From positions 62,001-126,000 of the forward strand of contig NZ_BARE01000012.1 of the NCBI RefSeq assembly GCF_000367345.1: 64,000 nt of DNA. The letters are read 5' to 3'. The stretch's first letter is position 1. Each line of letters starts with the position of its first letter. Positions 34,322 through 42,963 of this stretch are shown one piece after another. The notes under the pieces were generated by a model. That model ran no database searches, was not told where the DNA came from, and saw nothing but the letters and a program-made list of their open reading frames with translations. The translations under genes were made by a program, and so were the position numbers. This DNA is from Sphingobium xenophagum NBRC 107872 (lineage in GTDB: Bacteria > Pseudomonadota > Alphaproteobacteria > Sphingomonadales > Sphingomonadaceae).

Positions 34322-35176
34322 ATGCAGGCTTCCGGCATCACTGCGCCCATGCGGATTAGCGTGCCGGGTGACGGGCTGGAGATGGTTGCGGACGCCTATG
34401 GCGATCCAGCCTCCCCGCCCGTCTGCTTCTTCCATGGCGGCGGCCAGAGCCGCCGATCCTGGGCCGGGTCTGCCAGGCGGGTGGCGCAGGCGGGCTATTA
34501 CGGGCTGACTTTCGATCTGCGCGGCCATGGCGACAGCGGATGGGCCGCCGACGGCGACTATCTGCTGGAAGCCTATGGTCGCGATGTCGAGTCCATCATC
34601 CAGGCATTCGACAGGCCGATCGCGCTGGTGGGAGCCTCGCGCGGCGGTCAATCCGCGCTGGTCGGCGGGTCGCGCCGTTCCGATCTGGTGCGCCTTATCA
34701 TGCTCGCCGACGTCGCGCCCTATATGGTGGATAACGGCGTTGATGACATTCGTGGCTTTTTCCGCGCCAGCGACTCCGGTTTCGCGTCGCTGGAGGAAGC
34801 TGCCGACGCCCTCCACGCCCATCTCGGGCAGCCCCGCCTGCTTGACGTGTCGGGCCTGGCCAAATCGATGCGCAAAACGGATGGGAGGCTGTTCTGGCAC
34901 TGGGATCCCCGCACGACCGCGCCGGAATTTCTGCATCCCCCGTCGGAAGGGGAAGCGCTCATCGCCGCAGCGCGCCGCGCGCAATCGCCTCTCGTGCTTG
35001 TGAAAGCAGAGCTGAGCGAGATCGTGTCGGATGAAAGCGTCCGGCAATTTCGGGCGCTCGCCCCGCAACTGGAGGTTGAGATCGCCCACGGCGTTGGCCA
35101 TATGTTCACCGGCGACCGCAATGACACCTTTGCCGATCGCCTGCTCCACCACCTCGCACGTCATCTGCCGTTATGA
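34322..35176 (+). CDS. Alpha/beta-fold hydrolase
   Basis: A 284-residue hydrolase beginning directly after the previous stop codon. It has FFHGGGQSRRSWAG (oxyanion hole), FDLRGHGDSGW, the nucleophile elbow GASRGGQ and a late AHGVGHMFTGD with the catalytic His. The lid region is DGRLFWHWDPR, as in haloperoxidase-like and C-C hydrolases. Its end overlaps the next SDR (ATGA). It may act as a thioesterase or C-C bond hydrolase within the acyl-CoA module. Confidence 0.83.
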   Translation: MQASGITAPMRISVPGDGLEMVADAYGDPASPPVCFFHGGGQSRRSWAGSARRVAQAGYYGLTFDLRGHGDSGWAADGDYLLEAYGRDVESIIQAFDRPIALVGASRGGQSALVGGSRRSDLVRLIMLADVAPYMVDNGVDDIRGFFRASDSGFASLEEAADALHAHLGQPRLLDVSGLAKSMRKTDGRLFWHWDPRTTAPEFLHPPSEGEALIAAARRAQSPLVLVKAELSEIVSDESVRQFRALAPQLEVEIAHGVGHMFTGDRNDTFADRLLHHLARHLPL

Positions 35177-35928
35177 CGAAAGGCGCGGCATTCGTCGTCG
35201 GCGGAACCGGCGGCCTTGGCAGCGCGATCTGCCGACGCCTGTCGACCGAATGGAATCAGCTCGCCATCGGCTATCGGTCCAGCCATGAAAAGGCCTCGGC
35301 GGTTGCGGCTTCCCTGCCCAACAGTTCATGCGAGACGCTGCCTGTCGCCTGCGATCTTTCCGATCGCGCCTCGATAGAGACCGGCATCCGCGAAACGGTC
35401 GAGCAATTCGGCGCCATCGGCACGATGGTCTTCGCCAGCGGGGTCGACATAGCCCAGCCCTTCGTCAGCCAGATCAGCGAGGAGCAATGGCGTGAAGTCA
35501 TCGAGATCGAACTGGTCGGCTTCACCCGTATCGTGTCCGCCACCCTGCCCTATTTCCGCGCCCAGGGCTTCGGCAATTTCGTCACCGTCGTGTCGGTCGC
35601 AAACTACTGCTTTCCCCCCGGCGACGCCCTGTCCTCCGTGCCCAAGGCCGGAATGGAAGCGCTGGGCCGCGCCATCGCCAAGGAGGAAGGCCGCTACGGC
35701 ATCAGGGCGAACATGGTCGCTCCGGGAATCATCGACGCCGGGCTTGGCGCAGAGTTCCTCACGTCGCTCTATTCGCCGGAAATCTGGGAAACGCAGCGCA
35801 AACGCATTGCCCTGCAACGCTTCGGCAGCGGCGAGGATATTGCCGAGGCCGTAGCCTTCCTGGCTTCGGCCAAGGCGCAATATATCACTGGCCAGACCCT
35901 GATCGTCGATGGCGGCTTCAGCCTCTGA
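35173..35928 (+). CDS. SDR-family protein with altered active site
   Basis: A 251-residue SDR fold with VGGTGGLG, ANMVAPGIIDAG and ITGQTLIVDGGFSL, so the cofactor fold and C-terminus are normal. Two core motifs are not: NNAG reads FASGVD, and the Y-x3-K site reads S-x3-K (SSVPKAG), so the catalytic Tyr is replaced by Ser. A nearby Tyr (VANYCF) might substitute. It may be an atypical reductase, an isomerase or a non-catalytic subunit. It is coupled to the hydrolase upstream by ATGA overlap and ends the 31729 operon. Confidence 0.8.
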   Translation: MTKGAAFVVGGTGGLGSAICRRLSTEWNQLAIGYRSSHEKASAVAASLPNSSCETLPVACDLSDRASIETGIRETVEQFGAIGTMVFASGVDIAQPFVSQISEEQWREVIEIELVGFTRIVSATLPYFRAQGFGNFVTVVSVANYCFPPGDALSSVPKAGMEALGRAIAKEEGRYGIRANMVAPGIIDAGLGAEFLTSLYSPEIWETQRKRIALQRFGSGEDIAEAVAFLASAKAQYITGQTLIVDGGFSL

Positions 35929-35943
35929 TATCGGCGGCCGCGC

Positions 35944-37014
35944 TCAACCCAGCCGCCGCTGCGCCGCGACGCCATCGCCCCAATTGTGAATGCGCTCCCA
36001 GAAGCGGACGCGGGTCGGTGCGAAATTATGCATGTGCGCCATTTGGGGGCATATGAAGAGCTGGATGTCTTCCGCGCTCTTATAGGCCCGGGGTTCGCCC
36101 AAGGGATCGGGGACAACGTCGCGCTCGCCCATCGCGATCAGCACGGGGACGCGTACGACCGCTGCTTCGAGCGCCACCGCGCCCGGCGCGACCATGTAGA
36201 CGCCACAAGGCGGCGTGGTCGCCGAACGCCATTCGGGCAACGGATCGACCAGCCCGGCGGACGCCATCATGTCGAGCGTGACGATGTCCGCAGGCTCATC
36301 ATTATGATGGAAGGACCATTGGAAGGGATGCTCGCCTGCCCTTGCCGCCGCCTGGAGCGCTTCGGCGTCGCCCAGCTTCACGCCCGGCGCTTGCGCCAGC
36401 GCGGCCGCGTTCAGGACATGCGGCGCATCGAGCGATGAACGGCGCGAAATCCACGGCCACGAGGCCGGCGGCTGGCCCGGCCGGGTCGGCACGACAGTAT
36501 GGACGCCGCTATAGCCCAGCACGCCGATGCCGTGGAATGTCTGGTGATTGCCCTGCGCGACAACCGTGAAGCATCCGCCCATCGACTGGCCGATGCCAAG
36601 GCATGTGGCGTCGACGATCGGGTCCAGTCCATCGACGAGCGTGCCCGCTTCCAGCCGGGCCATGACCTGGCGCACCATCGCGTCATTGGCCGCCGCCACA
36701 TTATCGAGATTGAGGGCATTGCCTTCCGGGATAGTGGACTCGCCAAATCCCAGATGATCGCAGGCGATGAAAATCCACCCGCGATCGCAATGGAAACCCG
36801 CCTCCCCGCCGCCCGATCCATCCGGCATGTCGAAGCTGTAATAGCGCCGGCAATAGCCACCGCCGGGGAAAGCGAAGCAGACGGTCGTGGGATTGGCCAG
36901 TGCCGTCATATCCGGAAGATGAACCGTGATCGCCACATGGGCGGTCATGCCCAGGGCTGCCGCCTCGCTGACATCGATCTTCAGTTCGACCGAGCGCTTC
37001 ATGCCCTTGCTCAT
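35944..37014 (-). CDS. Alpha/beta hydrolase-like protein
   Basis: About 356 residues with an alpha/beta-hydrolase outline: FAFPGGGYCRRYYSF near the oxyanion hole, ACDHLGFGES, and a nucleophile elbow GQSMGGCF. The middle (PTRPGQPPASWPWISRR) is a long lid. No close family is recognisable; it could be an esterase or lipase-like enzyme. The start at 37014 has little space for a ribosome site, and an in-frame ATG at 37002 preceded by AAGGGC is an alternative. It is 73 bases downstream of the NTF2-like gene at 37088, separated by a strong hairpin. Confidence 0.75.
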   Translation of the reverse strand: MSKGMKRSVELKIDVSEAAALGMTAHVAITVHLPDMTALANPTTVCFAFPGGGYCRRYYSFDMPDGSGGGEAGFHCDRGWIFIACDHLGFGESTIPEGNALNLDNVAAANDAMVRQVMARLEAGTLVDGLDPIVDATCLGIGQSMGGCFTVVAQGNHQTFHGIGVLGYSGVHTVVPTRPGQPPASWPWISRRSSLDAPHVLNAAALAQAPGVKLGDAEALQAAARAGEHPFQWSFHHNDEPADIVTLDMMASAGLVDPLPEWRSATTPPCGVYMVAPGAVALEAAVVRVPVLIAMGERDVVPDPLGEPRAYKSAEDIQLFICPQMAHMHNFAPTRVRFWERIHNWGDGVAAQRRLG

Positions 37015-37045
37015 CCTTGCATGCCAAACACCGACGTCCTCCTTT

Positions 37046-37080
37046 GCCGAACCGGCGCGCCCTCGCCGCGCCGGTTCGGC
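37046..37080 (-). terminator. Perfect 14-base-stem hairpin
   Basis: GCCGAACCGGCGCG (37046-37059) and CGCGCCGGTTCGGC (37067-37080) form a perfect stem with a 7-base loop, 7 bases past the stop codon of the gene at 37088. It is followed in that direction by AAAGGAGG, not a T-run, so it may be a transcript end-stabiliser or a factor-dependent stop. Confidence 0.6.
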
Positions 37081-37087
37081 CTGTCGA

Positions 37088-37612
37088 TCACTTATAGGGG
37101 TCGACGGGCTGGGGAACGTCGATGACTTCCAGATCCTTCAGCATCGTCAGCACGTCGGAGATCGAATAGATGTGATCGATCTTGTCGCCCCGGAAACGCA
37201 GCCACGAGAACCACAGGACGTTGAGGTCGTTCCCGGTGGGCTGGACGCCCATATAGGGGCCGCCGGTATGCTTGCCATGATGATGGCACAGCACGCAGAT
37301 CTCGTCCTCGCCGCGTCCCCACGCCTTCAGCGTGCGATAGATGCTGGGCGGGAAGGTCTTGTAGAGACCCTGCGGCGAGGTCTTCCACACATGATAGGTG
37401 CCAAGGTCGGGTCGGTTCGGGTTGTCGTAGGTCATCGTGTCGGTATTGAAAAATGCGTCCATTCCATCCCAATCGCCGCGATTGATGACCTCATGCAGGT
37501 CCATCCAGTGATTGACCATGAACGCCTGCCGCTCGGTCAGCCCGGCTGTGATGTCTGCCCGCTTCTCCTTGGACAGGACGAAATCGGCTTCCGTGAAGGG
37601 GGCGAGGCCCAT
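37088..37612 (-). CDS. SnoaL/ester cyclase-like NTF2-fold protein
   Basis: A 174-residue protein from the ATG at 37612, which has AAGGAG seven bases upstream; a start six codons earlier is possible but lacks a ribosome site. It shows the helix-one pattern VNHWMDLHEVINRGDWDGMDAFF and the SnoaL-type loop HHHGKHTGGPYMGVQPTGN. SnoaL proteins cyclise polyketides or catalyse aldol and isomerase steps. It is divergent from another NTF2-fold gene at 37775, with a shared promoter carrying two different dyads. Confidence 0.75.
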   Translation of the reverse strand: MGLAPFTEADFVLSKEKRADITAGLTERQAFMVNHWMDLHEVINRGDWDGMDAFFNTDTMTYDNPNRPDLGTYHVWKTSPQGLYKTFPPSIYRTLKAWGRGEDEICVLCHHHGKHTGGPYMGVQPTGNDLNVLWFSWLRFRGDKIDHIYSISDVLTMLKDLEVIDVPQPVDPYK

Positions 37613-37694
37613 AATAGTCTCCTTGATCAAAAAACGGTCCGCGGGATCGATCCCGAGGGCTGTGGTTTCTTCCCCTTAGCCACCGCACTCGGCA

Positions 37695-37710
37695 CCTACC
37701 TAATGGAAGG
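37695..37710. promoter_or_regulatory. CCTACC-TAAT-GGAAGG dyad between two NTF2-fold genes
   Basis: A variant of the repeated dyad with half-sites identical to the copy at 63711-63726. It lies 83 bases before the minus-strand ATG at 37612 and 64 bases before the plus-strand ATG at 37775. Confidence 0.55.
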
Positions 37711-37740
37711 CGGCGAACCTCCTCCCCTGTGCAAGCAGCG

Positions 37741-37752
37741 ATTCTATAGAAT
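37741..37752. promoter_or_regulatory. ATTCTATAGAAT palindrome, candidate GntR operator (copy 1)
   Basis: A perfect 12-base palindrome 22 bases before the ATG at 37775. The identical sequence occurs at 55838-55849, touching the start codon of a GntR gene. Shared use by that repressor is the simplest reading. Confidence 0.65.
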
Positions 37753-37774
37753 GACGTGAGACGGAGGAGAGGCC

Positions 37775-38230
37775 ATGACACTGACCCTGCAGGAGATGTC
37801 GGACCGGTTCGAAATTCAGGACCTGATCGTAGGCTATTGCTATGCGGTGGATACGCGCGACTGGGACACGCTGGACCGCTATTTTACCGATGACGCGGTG
37901 ATCGACTATTCCGAAATGGTGGGCGTCGTCGGAAGCCTTGCGGACATCAAGGCATTTCTCTCGGCAAGTCTGACGCCAATTCTCGCCTTTCAACATGCTG
38001 TGTCCACCACCCAATATCAAATCGCGGGCGACCGGGCGCAGACCAAAACCGCCTGCTACAATCCGATGACGGTCAGCAATGGCGAAACGACCGATACTTT
38101 AGTCTTCGGCCTTTGGTATCATCACGACTTCGTCCGCACCGCGCAGGGCTGGAAGATCAGCCGCCTCTACGAACAGAAATGCTATCGGATGAATGTGCCG
38201 GACTGGCTGGCGGCCCAATTGCCCGCCTGA
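37775..38230 (+). CDS. SnoaL-like/NTF2-fold protein
   Basis: A 151-residue protein of the scytalone-dehydratase-like SnoaL group. RFEIQDLIVGYCYAVDTRDW places the conserved Asp, FQHAVSTTQY gives the His partner and the last strand is GWKISRLYEQK. It is similar in plan to the proteins at 17414 and 40748. The ATG follows GACGGAGGAGAGG. The PQQ dehydrogenase begins 39 bases downstream, so they may be co-transcribed. The reaction is unknown; a dehydratase or isomerase of a ring intermediate is possible. Confidence 0.75.
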   Translation: MTLTLQEMSDRFEIQDLIVGYCYAVDTRDWDTLDRYFTDDAVIDYSEMVGVVGSLADIKAFLSASLTPILAFQHAVSTTQYQIAGDRAQTKTACYNPMTVSNGETTDTLVFGLWYHHDFVRTAQGWKISRLYEQKCYRMNVPDWLAAQLPA

Positions 38231-38269
38231 ATTCCTGCCACGCCTTTCCGGATTTCGAGGGGGAGCTCG

Positions 38270-40606
38270 ATGCGCCGCTTTCTGAACATGCTGTTCGTTC
38301 TGCTTCTGCTACTCGCAGGTCTGTCGCTGCTCTGGCTGGGCGGCCAGCTCGCGCTGCTCGGCGGGTCGATCTGGTATTGCGTGTCCGGCCTCGTCATGAC
38401 GGTCACCGCGTTTCTCGGCTGGCGCCGTTCGCCGCTCTCGATCACCCTCTATTGGGCCTTTCTCGTCGCCAATCTGGGTTGGTCGCTCTGGGAAGTCGGA
38501 CTGGACGGCTGGGCGCTGGCGCCTCGCTTGGCCATGCCCGTCGCCATGGGCCTGTACATGCTCACGCCCTTTTATCGGCAGCATGTCGGTCTTGGCCGCC
38601 CCCTGCCCGGCGGCCGCGTCCTGTGGCCGGCTCTTCTCCTGCTCTTCATGGGTGGGATCGGCAGCGCTTTCTGGGCGGATCGTTCGTCCCCAGCTGCCAG
38701 CGCGCGCTGGGGAGCGGGACCGGCAAGCCCGGCCGACGGCGACTGGGTCGCCTATGGCAACGACCGGGGCGGGTCGCGCTACTCGCCATTGGCCCAGATC
38801 ACGCCCGCGAATGTCGGCAATCTCGAAAGGGCATGGACCTACCACACCGGCAAGCTGACAGACGGCAAGCAGGGCACTGCCTTTCAGGTCAACCCCCTGA
38901 AGGTGGGCAACCGCCTTTTCCTGTGCGCGGGCAATAATGATGTGATCGCGCTCGATCCCGAAACGGGCCGGCAATTATGGCGGCACCAACCCAAGACCGA
39001 TCTCGCCGGCGTCTATGGTCTCGTCTGCCGCGGCGTCACCTATTACCGCGTCCCGCAAGCCCATGGCTATTGCGCTGAACGCATCTACACCGCGACGCTC
39101 GACGCGCGGCTGATCGCGCTCGACGCCGCCTCCGGCGGGCTATGCCCCAGCTTCGGTAAGAGCGGCCAGGTCGATCTGAAAGCGGGACTGGGCACGGTCG
39201 ACAAGGGCTATTATTTCGTGACCTCGCCCCCCACCCTCGTTCGCGGCCGCCTGGTTCTGGGCGGCTGGGTGATGGACGGTCAGAAAATCAGGGAGCCTTC
39301 CGGCGTGATCCGGGCGTTCGATGCCGTCACGGGTAAATTTTCCTGGGCCTTCGACATCGGTCGGCCCGACGATCACGGCCTGCCGCCGCCCGGCGGCGTC
39401 TTTACGCCGGGCACCCCCAATAGCTGGGCGCCGATGAGTTCGGACGACAGGCTGGGCCTCGTCTATGTGCCGACAGGAAACGCTACGCCGGATTATTTCG
39501 GCGGACATCGGACCGCGAACGACGATCGCTATTCCAGCGCCGTGCTGGCGCTCGATGCGGAGAACGGGTCGGTGCGCTGGTCCTTCCAGACGACCCATCA
39601 TGACCTGTGGGACTATGACGTGCCCGCCCAGCCCACGCTGGTCGACCTGCCCGGCGGCGTGCGCGGCCTGCTCCAGCCGACCAAGCGTGGAGAAATTTTC
39701 TTCCTCGACCGGGCGACTGGCAAGCCCATTCTGCCGGTGGAGGAACGCCCCGTCCCGCAGGGCGCCGTTCCGGGCGAACGCCTTTCCAAAACCCAGCCCT
39801 ATTCGGTTGGCATGCCCAGTTTCGGCGGTCCGCGCCCTACGGAAAAGGGAATGTGGGGCCTGACGCCGATCGACCAGGCGATGTGCCGCATCCGCTTCCG
39901 CCAGGCCCGTTTCGACGGGGACATGACCCCGCTGTCGACCGAACATCCAACCCTCACCTGGCCCGGCTATCTGGGCGGCATCGACTGGGGAGGCGTATCG
40001 GTCGATCCCGGGCGCGGCCTGATGATCGTCAACAACAATCAGGTCGGCAATTATAACCGCCTGATCCCTCGCGCCGTTGCGGACCGGCAGGGCATCAGGC
40101 CGATGACCGCCGCCCATATGAGCGATGTCGGCGGCCCCGTCGCCCAGATGGGCGTCGCCTATGCCGCCCATATCGCGCCGTTCCTCTCGCCGCTCGCCAT
40201 TCCGTGCCAGCAGCCCCCCTATGGCCGCATCAACGCGGTCGACCTGAAAACAGGGAAGCTGGTGTGGAGCCGACTGTTCGGCACCTCGCGCGACAGTGGC
40301 CCGCTGGCCCTGCCGACCTTCGTGCCCATCCCCATGGGCGTGCCCAATATCGGCGGATCGGTCGCGACCGCGAGCGGCCTCACCTTCATCGGCGCGACCC
40401 AGGAGCATATGTTCCGCGCCTATGAAACCACCACCGGGCGGCTGCTGTGGAAGGCGCGCTTGCCGGCGGGTGGCAACGCCTCCCCCACCACCTACTGGTC
40501 AAATGCCAGCGGGCGACAGTTCGTGGTCATCGCAGCGGGCGGACACGGCGCCATGCTGTCAGGTGCGAGCGACGCGTTGATCGCCTATGCCCTGCCTAAG
40601 CCATAG
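38270..40606 (+). CDS. Membrane-bound PQQ-dependent dehydrogenase (glucose/quinate type)
   Basis: A 778-residue quinoprotein. The first 150 residues hold about five hydrophobic membrane segments, as in glucose and quinate dehydrogenases. An eight-bladed propeller follows, with PADGDWVAYGNDRGGSRYSP, repeated W motifs such as NLERAWTYHTG and ETGRQLWRHQP, and WDYDVPAQPTLVDL. The active site faces the periplasm, binds PQQ and a metal ion, and passes electrons to ubiquinone. It starts at an ATG with GAGGGGGAG. It probably oxidises an alcohol or polyol outside the cytoplasm. No PQQ synthesis genes are in the window. Confidence 0.92.
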   Translation: MRRFLNMLFVLLLLLAGLSLLWLGGQLALLGGSIWYCVSGLVMTVTAFLGWRRSPLSITLYWAFLVANLGWSLWEVGLDGWALAPRLAMPVAMGLYMLTPFYRQHVGLGRPLPGGRVLWPALLLLFMGGIGSAFWADRSSPAASARWGAGPASPADGDWVAYGNDRGGSRYSPLAQITPANVGNLERAWTYHTGKLTDGKQGTAFQVNPLKVGNRLFLCAGNNDVIALDPETGRQLWRHQPKTDLAGVYGLVCRGVTYYRVPQAHGYCAERIYTATLDARLIALDAASGGLCPSFGKSGQVDLKAGLGTVDKGYYFVTSPPTLVRGRLVLGGWVMDGQKIREPSGVIRAFDAVTGKFSWAFDIGRPDDHGLPPPGGVFTPGTPNSWAPMSSDDRLGLVYVPTGNATPDYFGGHRTANDDRYSSAVLALDAENGSVRWSFQTTHHDLWDYDVPAQPTLVDLPGGVRGLLQPTKRGEIFFLDRATGKPILPVEERPVPQGAVPGERLSKTQPYSVGMPSFGGPRPTEKGMWGLTPIDQAMCRIRFRQARFDGDMTPLSTEHPTLTWPGYLGGIDWGGVSVDPGRGLMIVNNNQVGNYNRLIPRAVADRQGIRPMTAAHMSDVGGPVAQMGVAYAAHIAPFLSPLAIPCQQPPYGRINAVDLKTGKLVWSRLFGTSRDSGPLALPTFVPIPMGVPNIGGSVATASGLTFIGATQEHMFRAYETTTGRLLWKARLPAGGNASPTTYWSNASGRQFVVIAAGGHGAMLSGASDALIAYALPKP

Positions 40607-40678
40607 CGGGGAGCGAGAAACGGGCGCCCCGGCACCAGCCAAGCAAACGCGACGAGTCGCGGGTAGATGCCGCCCAAT

Positions 40679-40694
40679 CCTATCCTTTGGCGGG
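40679..40694. promoter_or_regulatory. CCTATC-CTTT-GGCGGG, partial copy of the repeated dyad
   Basis: The left half-site is perfect; the right half matches at three of six positions. It sits 53 bases before the ATG at 40748, the same distance as at 31660 and 12667, which is why it is kept despite the weak right half. Confidence 0.4.
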
Positions 40695-40747
40695 CAAGAT
40701 TGGCCAAGGGGGATTTATGTTTCTTCGAGAAACAAGGGGAGAAAAAC

Positions 40748-41191
40748 ATGTCTGCACATGGCAGTCTGGTGAGACGCTTGCCCGTCGGCGCCGACGATGA
40801 ACGCGCGATCAAACATGTGCTGCTGCGTTACGCCACCGGCATCGACACGCGGGACTGGCCGCTTTTCCGGACCTGCTTCGCCCAGGATTGCGAGACCGAT
40901 TACGGCAGCTTCGGACATTGGCGCGGGCCGCGCGAAATCGCCGAATATATGGCCGAAGCGCACCGCCACATGGGGCCGACGCTGCACCGCATCACCAATA
41001 TCGTGATAGAGAAGCGCGACGACCAGGTGCACGCGCGCAGCTATGTCGACGCAATCCTGCCGGAGGCGGCCCAAGGCGGCGTCACCCATCGCGCGGCCGG
41101 CTATTATGACGATTGCCTGGTCCGCACATCGGACGGCTGGAAGATTTCCCGTCGGAAATTCACCATGGTCAAGGCAGGGCTGGATGACTGA
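40748..41191 (+). CDS. SnoaL-like/NTF2-fold protein
   Basis: A 147-residue protein from the ATG at 40748, preceded by AAGGGGAG; the 27 codons before it in frame are not family-like. It shows RAIKHVLLRYATGIDTRDW with the conserved Asp, TLHRITNIVIEK with the His, and GWKISRRKFTM. It is close in plan to 37775-38230 (shared IDTRDW/VDTRDW) and to 17414-17920. Its end overlaps the next reductase by ATGA. It is probably a dehydratase or isomerase, with substrate unknown. Confidence 0.76.
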   Translation: MSAHGSLVRRLPVGADDERAIKHVLLRYATGIDTRDWPLFRTCFAQDCETDYGSFGHWRGPREIAEYMAEAHRHMGPTLHRITNIVIEKRDDQVHARSYVDAILPEAAQGGVTHRAAGYYDDCLVRTSDGWKISRRKFTMVKAGLDD

Positions 41192-42185
41192 ACTCAACCG
41201 TCAGGTTCTGCTGACGTCGCGTCCGGCGGGAATCGCGCAGGCCGAAAATTTCGCGATCGGGCATGCGCCGATCCAACAGCCCGCGCCGGGCCAGATCCTG
41301 GTGCGCAATCATTATCTCTCGATCGAACCCGCCATGCGCGGCTGGATCGCCGATGCAGGCAATTACGCCGCGCCCGTCGCCATCGGGTCGGTCATGCGCA
41401 GCCTCGCCTCGGGCGAGGTCGTGGCCTCCGCACATCCCGACTATACTGTCGGTGAGCATGTATCCGGCTGGTTCGGCTGGCAGGACTATGCCTGCGTCGC
41501 AGCCGATCAGGTCGTGCAGCGCACCACCGCGGCCGAGATGCGGGCATCGCTCGGCATTCTGGGCATCAACGGCATGACGGCCTATCTCGCGCTCACACTC
41601 GTCGGCCAGCCCCGCGCGGGCGAGACCATCGCGGTATCGACGGCGGCCGGCGCCGTCGGTTCGGCCGTCGGCCAGATCGCCCGCATCCTGGGTTGCCGCA
41701 CGATCGGAATCGCGGGCGGGCCGACCAAGGTGCGGCGCTGCGTGGAGGAATATGGCTATGACCACGCCGTCGATTATCATGCCGGGAATGTGGAGGCAGC
41801 GATCGCCGAGCACGCGCCGGAGGGCATCGACATCTATTTCGACAATGTCGCAGGGGCGATCAGCGATTCGGTTCTGCCGCATCTGGCCCAACGCGCGCGC
41901 GTCATAGTGTGCGGAACGGCATCGATCGACCGCTGGGATCCATGGCCGATGGGGCCGCGCGTCGAACGGCATCTGCTGGTCAAGCGCGCCCGCATGGAGG
42001 GCTTCGTCATCTTCGACCATCTCGATCGTTATGCCGAAGCGACGGCCCAATTGCGGACATGGATCTCGCAGGGCCGCCTCACATGGCGCGAGGACATATT
42101 GGAGGGGATCGAGGCCTGCCCGGCCGCGCTGGCCGGTCTTTATCGCGGCGAAAACGACGGCAAGCGGCTCGTCCGTCTCGTCTGA
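41184..42185 (+). CDS. NADP-dependent PTGR/CurA-type alkenal or enone reductase
   Basis: A 333-residue zinc-free MDR protein of the prostaglandin reductase/CurA group. Marks are RNHYLSIEPAMRGWI, GILGINGMTAYLAL, AAGAVGSAVGQIARILG and FDNVAGAISD. These enzymes reduce the C=C bond of alpha,beta-unsaturated ketones and aldehydes with NADPH. The ATG overlaps the stop of the NTF2-fold gene (ATGA) and an SDR follows 22 bases on, giving a small operon from 40748 to 42933. Confidence 0.87.
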   Translation: MTELNRQVLLTSRPAGIAQAENFAIGHAPIQQPAPGQILVRNHYLSIEPAMRGWIADAGNYAAPVAIGSVMRSLASGEVVASAHPDYTVGEHVSGWFGWQDYACVAADQVVQRTTAAEMRASLGILGINGMTAYLALTLVGQPRAGETIAVSTAAGAVGSAVGQIARILGCRTIGIAGGPTKVRRCVEEYGYDHAVDYHAGNVEAAIAEHAPEGIDIYFDNVAGAISDSVLPHLAQRARVIVCGTASIDRWDPWPMGPRVERHLLVKRARMEGFVIFDHLDRYAEATAQLRTWISQGRLTWREDILEGIEACPAALAGLYRGENDGKRLVRLV

Positions 42186-42207
42186 TCTGGGAAGAGGACA
42201 CCACGTC

Positions 42208-42933
42208 ATGGAGAATCTGGAAGGGCAAATCGCCATCGTCACCGGCGCATCGTCGGGCATCGGCGCGGCCAGCGCCCGTGCGCTTGCTGAAGCGGGCGCA
42301 ACCCTGGTGCTGGTCGCACGCCGCGCCGATCGCCTCACCGCACTGGCCGATGAACTGGGCCGTGGCAGCACGGCGTACGCAGCCGATATGGCGGATCCGG
42401 ACGCGCCGCAAAGGCTGCACGATTTCGTCTTGGGTCGATTCAGCCGGGCCGACATATTGGTCAACAATGCCGGTATGCTGCATGCCGCGCCGATCGACGC
42501 ATTCGACCTCGACCAGCTCCGCCCCATGATCGCGATCAACTATGAGGCAGTGGTGCGCGCCAGCACCCTTTTCGCGCGGACAATGAAGGCGGCCGGCAAA
42601 GGCCAGATCATCAACATATCCAGCATCGGGGCGAACATCACCGCACCCGGCGTGGGCGTCTATGGCGGCCTCAAGCGCGCGCTGGAGGCCTTTACCGACT
42701 GTCTTCGCGTCGAGCTTGCCGGATCGGGCGTCAAGGTAGGGATCGTCGCGCCGGGCACGACCAGCACCGAGATTTTCGAGGATATGAAGGCCAGGGGGCA
42801 GCCGTCCTGGGACAGCTTCATCCCGCCGATGCAACCCCGCGACATTGCCGAAGCCGTCGCCGTCATTGCGCAACAGTCCGAACGCACCAACATCGCGCGC
42901 ATTCAGGTCTATGCCGCAGCGGACAGCCATTGA
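42208..42933 (+). CDS. SDR-family oxidoreductase
   Basis: A 241-residue short-chain dehydrogenase from the ATG at 42208 (GAAGAGG upstream). It has TGASSGIG, NADP-type VARRADRL after beta-2, LVNNAGMLHAAPIDAF, NISSIGANI, Y-x3-K in GVYGGLKRAL, and lacks the usual C-terminal DGG, ending IQVYAAADSH. This is the pattern of YdfG/serine-dehydrogenase-like SDRs. Its partner reactions are unknown. It ends 30 bases from the converging Old Yellow Enzyme gene. Confidence 0.86.
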   Translation: MENLEGQIAIVTGASSGIGAASARALAEAGATLVLVARRADRLTALADELGRGSTAYAADMADPDAPQRLHDFVLGRFSRADILVNNAGMLHAAPIDAFDLDQLRPMIAINYEAVVRASTLFARTMKAAGKGQIINISSIGANITAPGVGVYGGLKRALEAFTDCLRVELAGSGVKVGIVAPGTTSTEIFEDMKARGQPSWDSFIPPMQPRDIAEAVAVIAQQSERTNIARIQVYAAADSH

Positions 42934-42937
42934 CGCC

Positions 42938-42951
42938 CCGGCCCGTGCCGG
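42938..42951. terminator. Short hairpin between converging genes
   Basis: CCGGC-CCGT-GCCGG, a 5-base GC stem in the 30-base gap between genes ending at 42933 and 42964. Small but well placed as a bidirectional stop. Confidence 0.4.
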
Positions 42952-42963
42952 AGCGTCCTGCCA

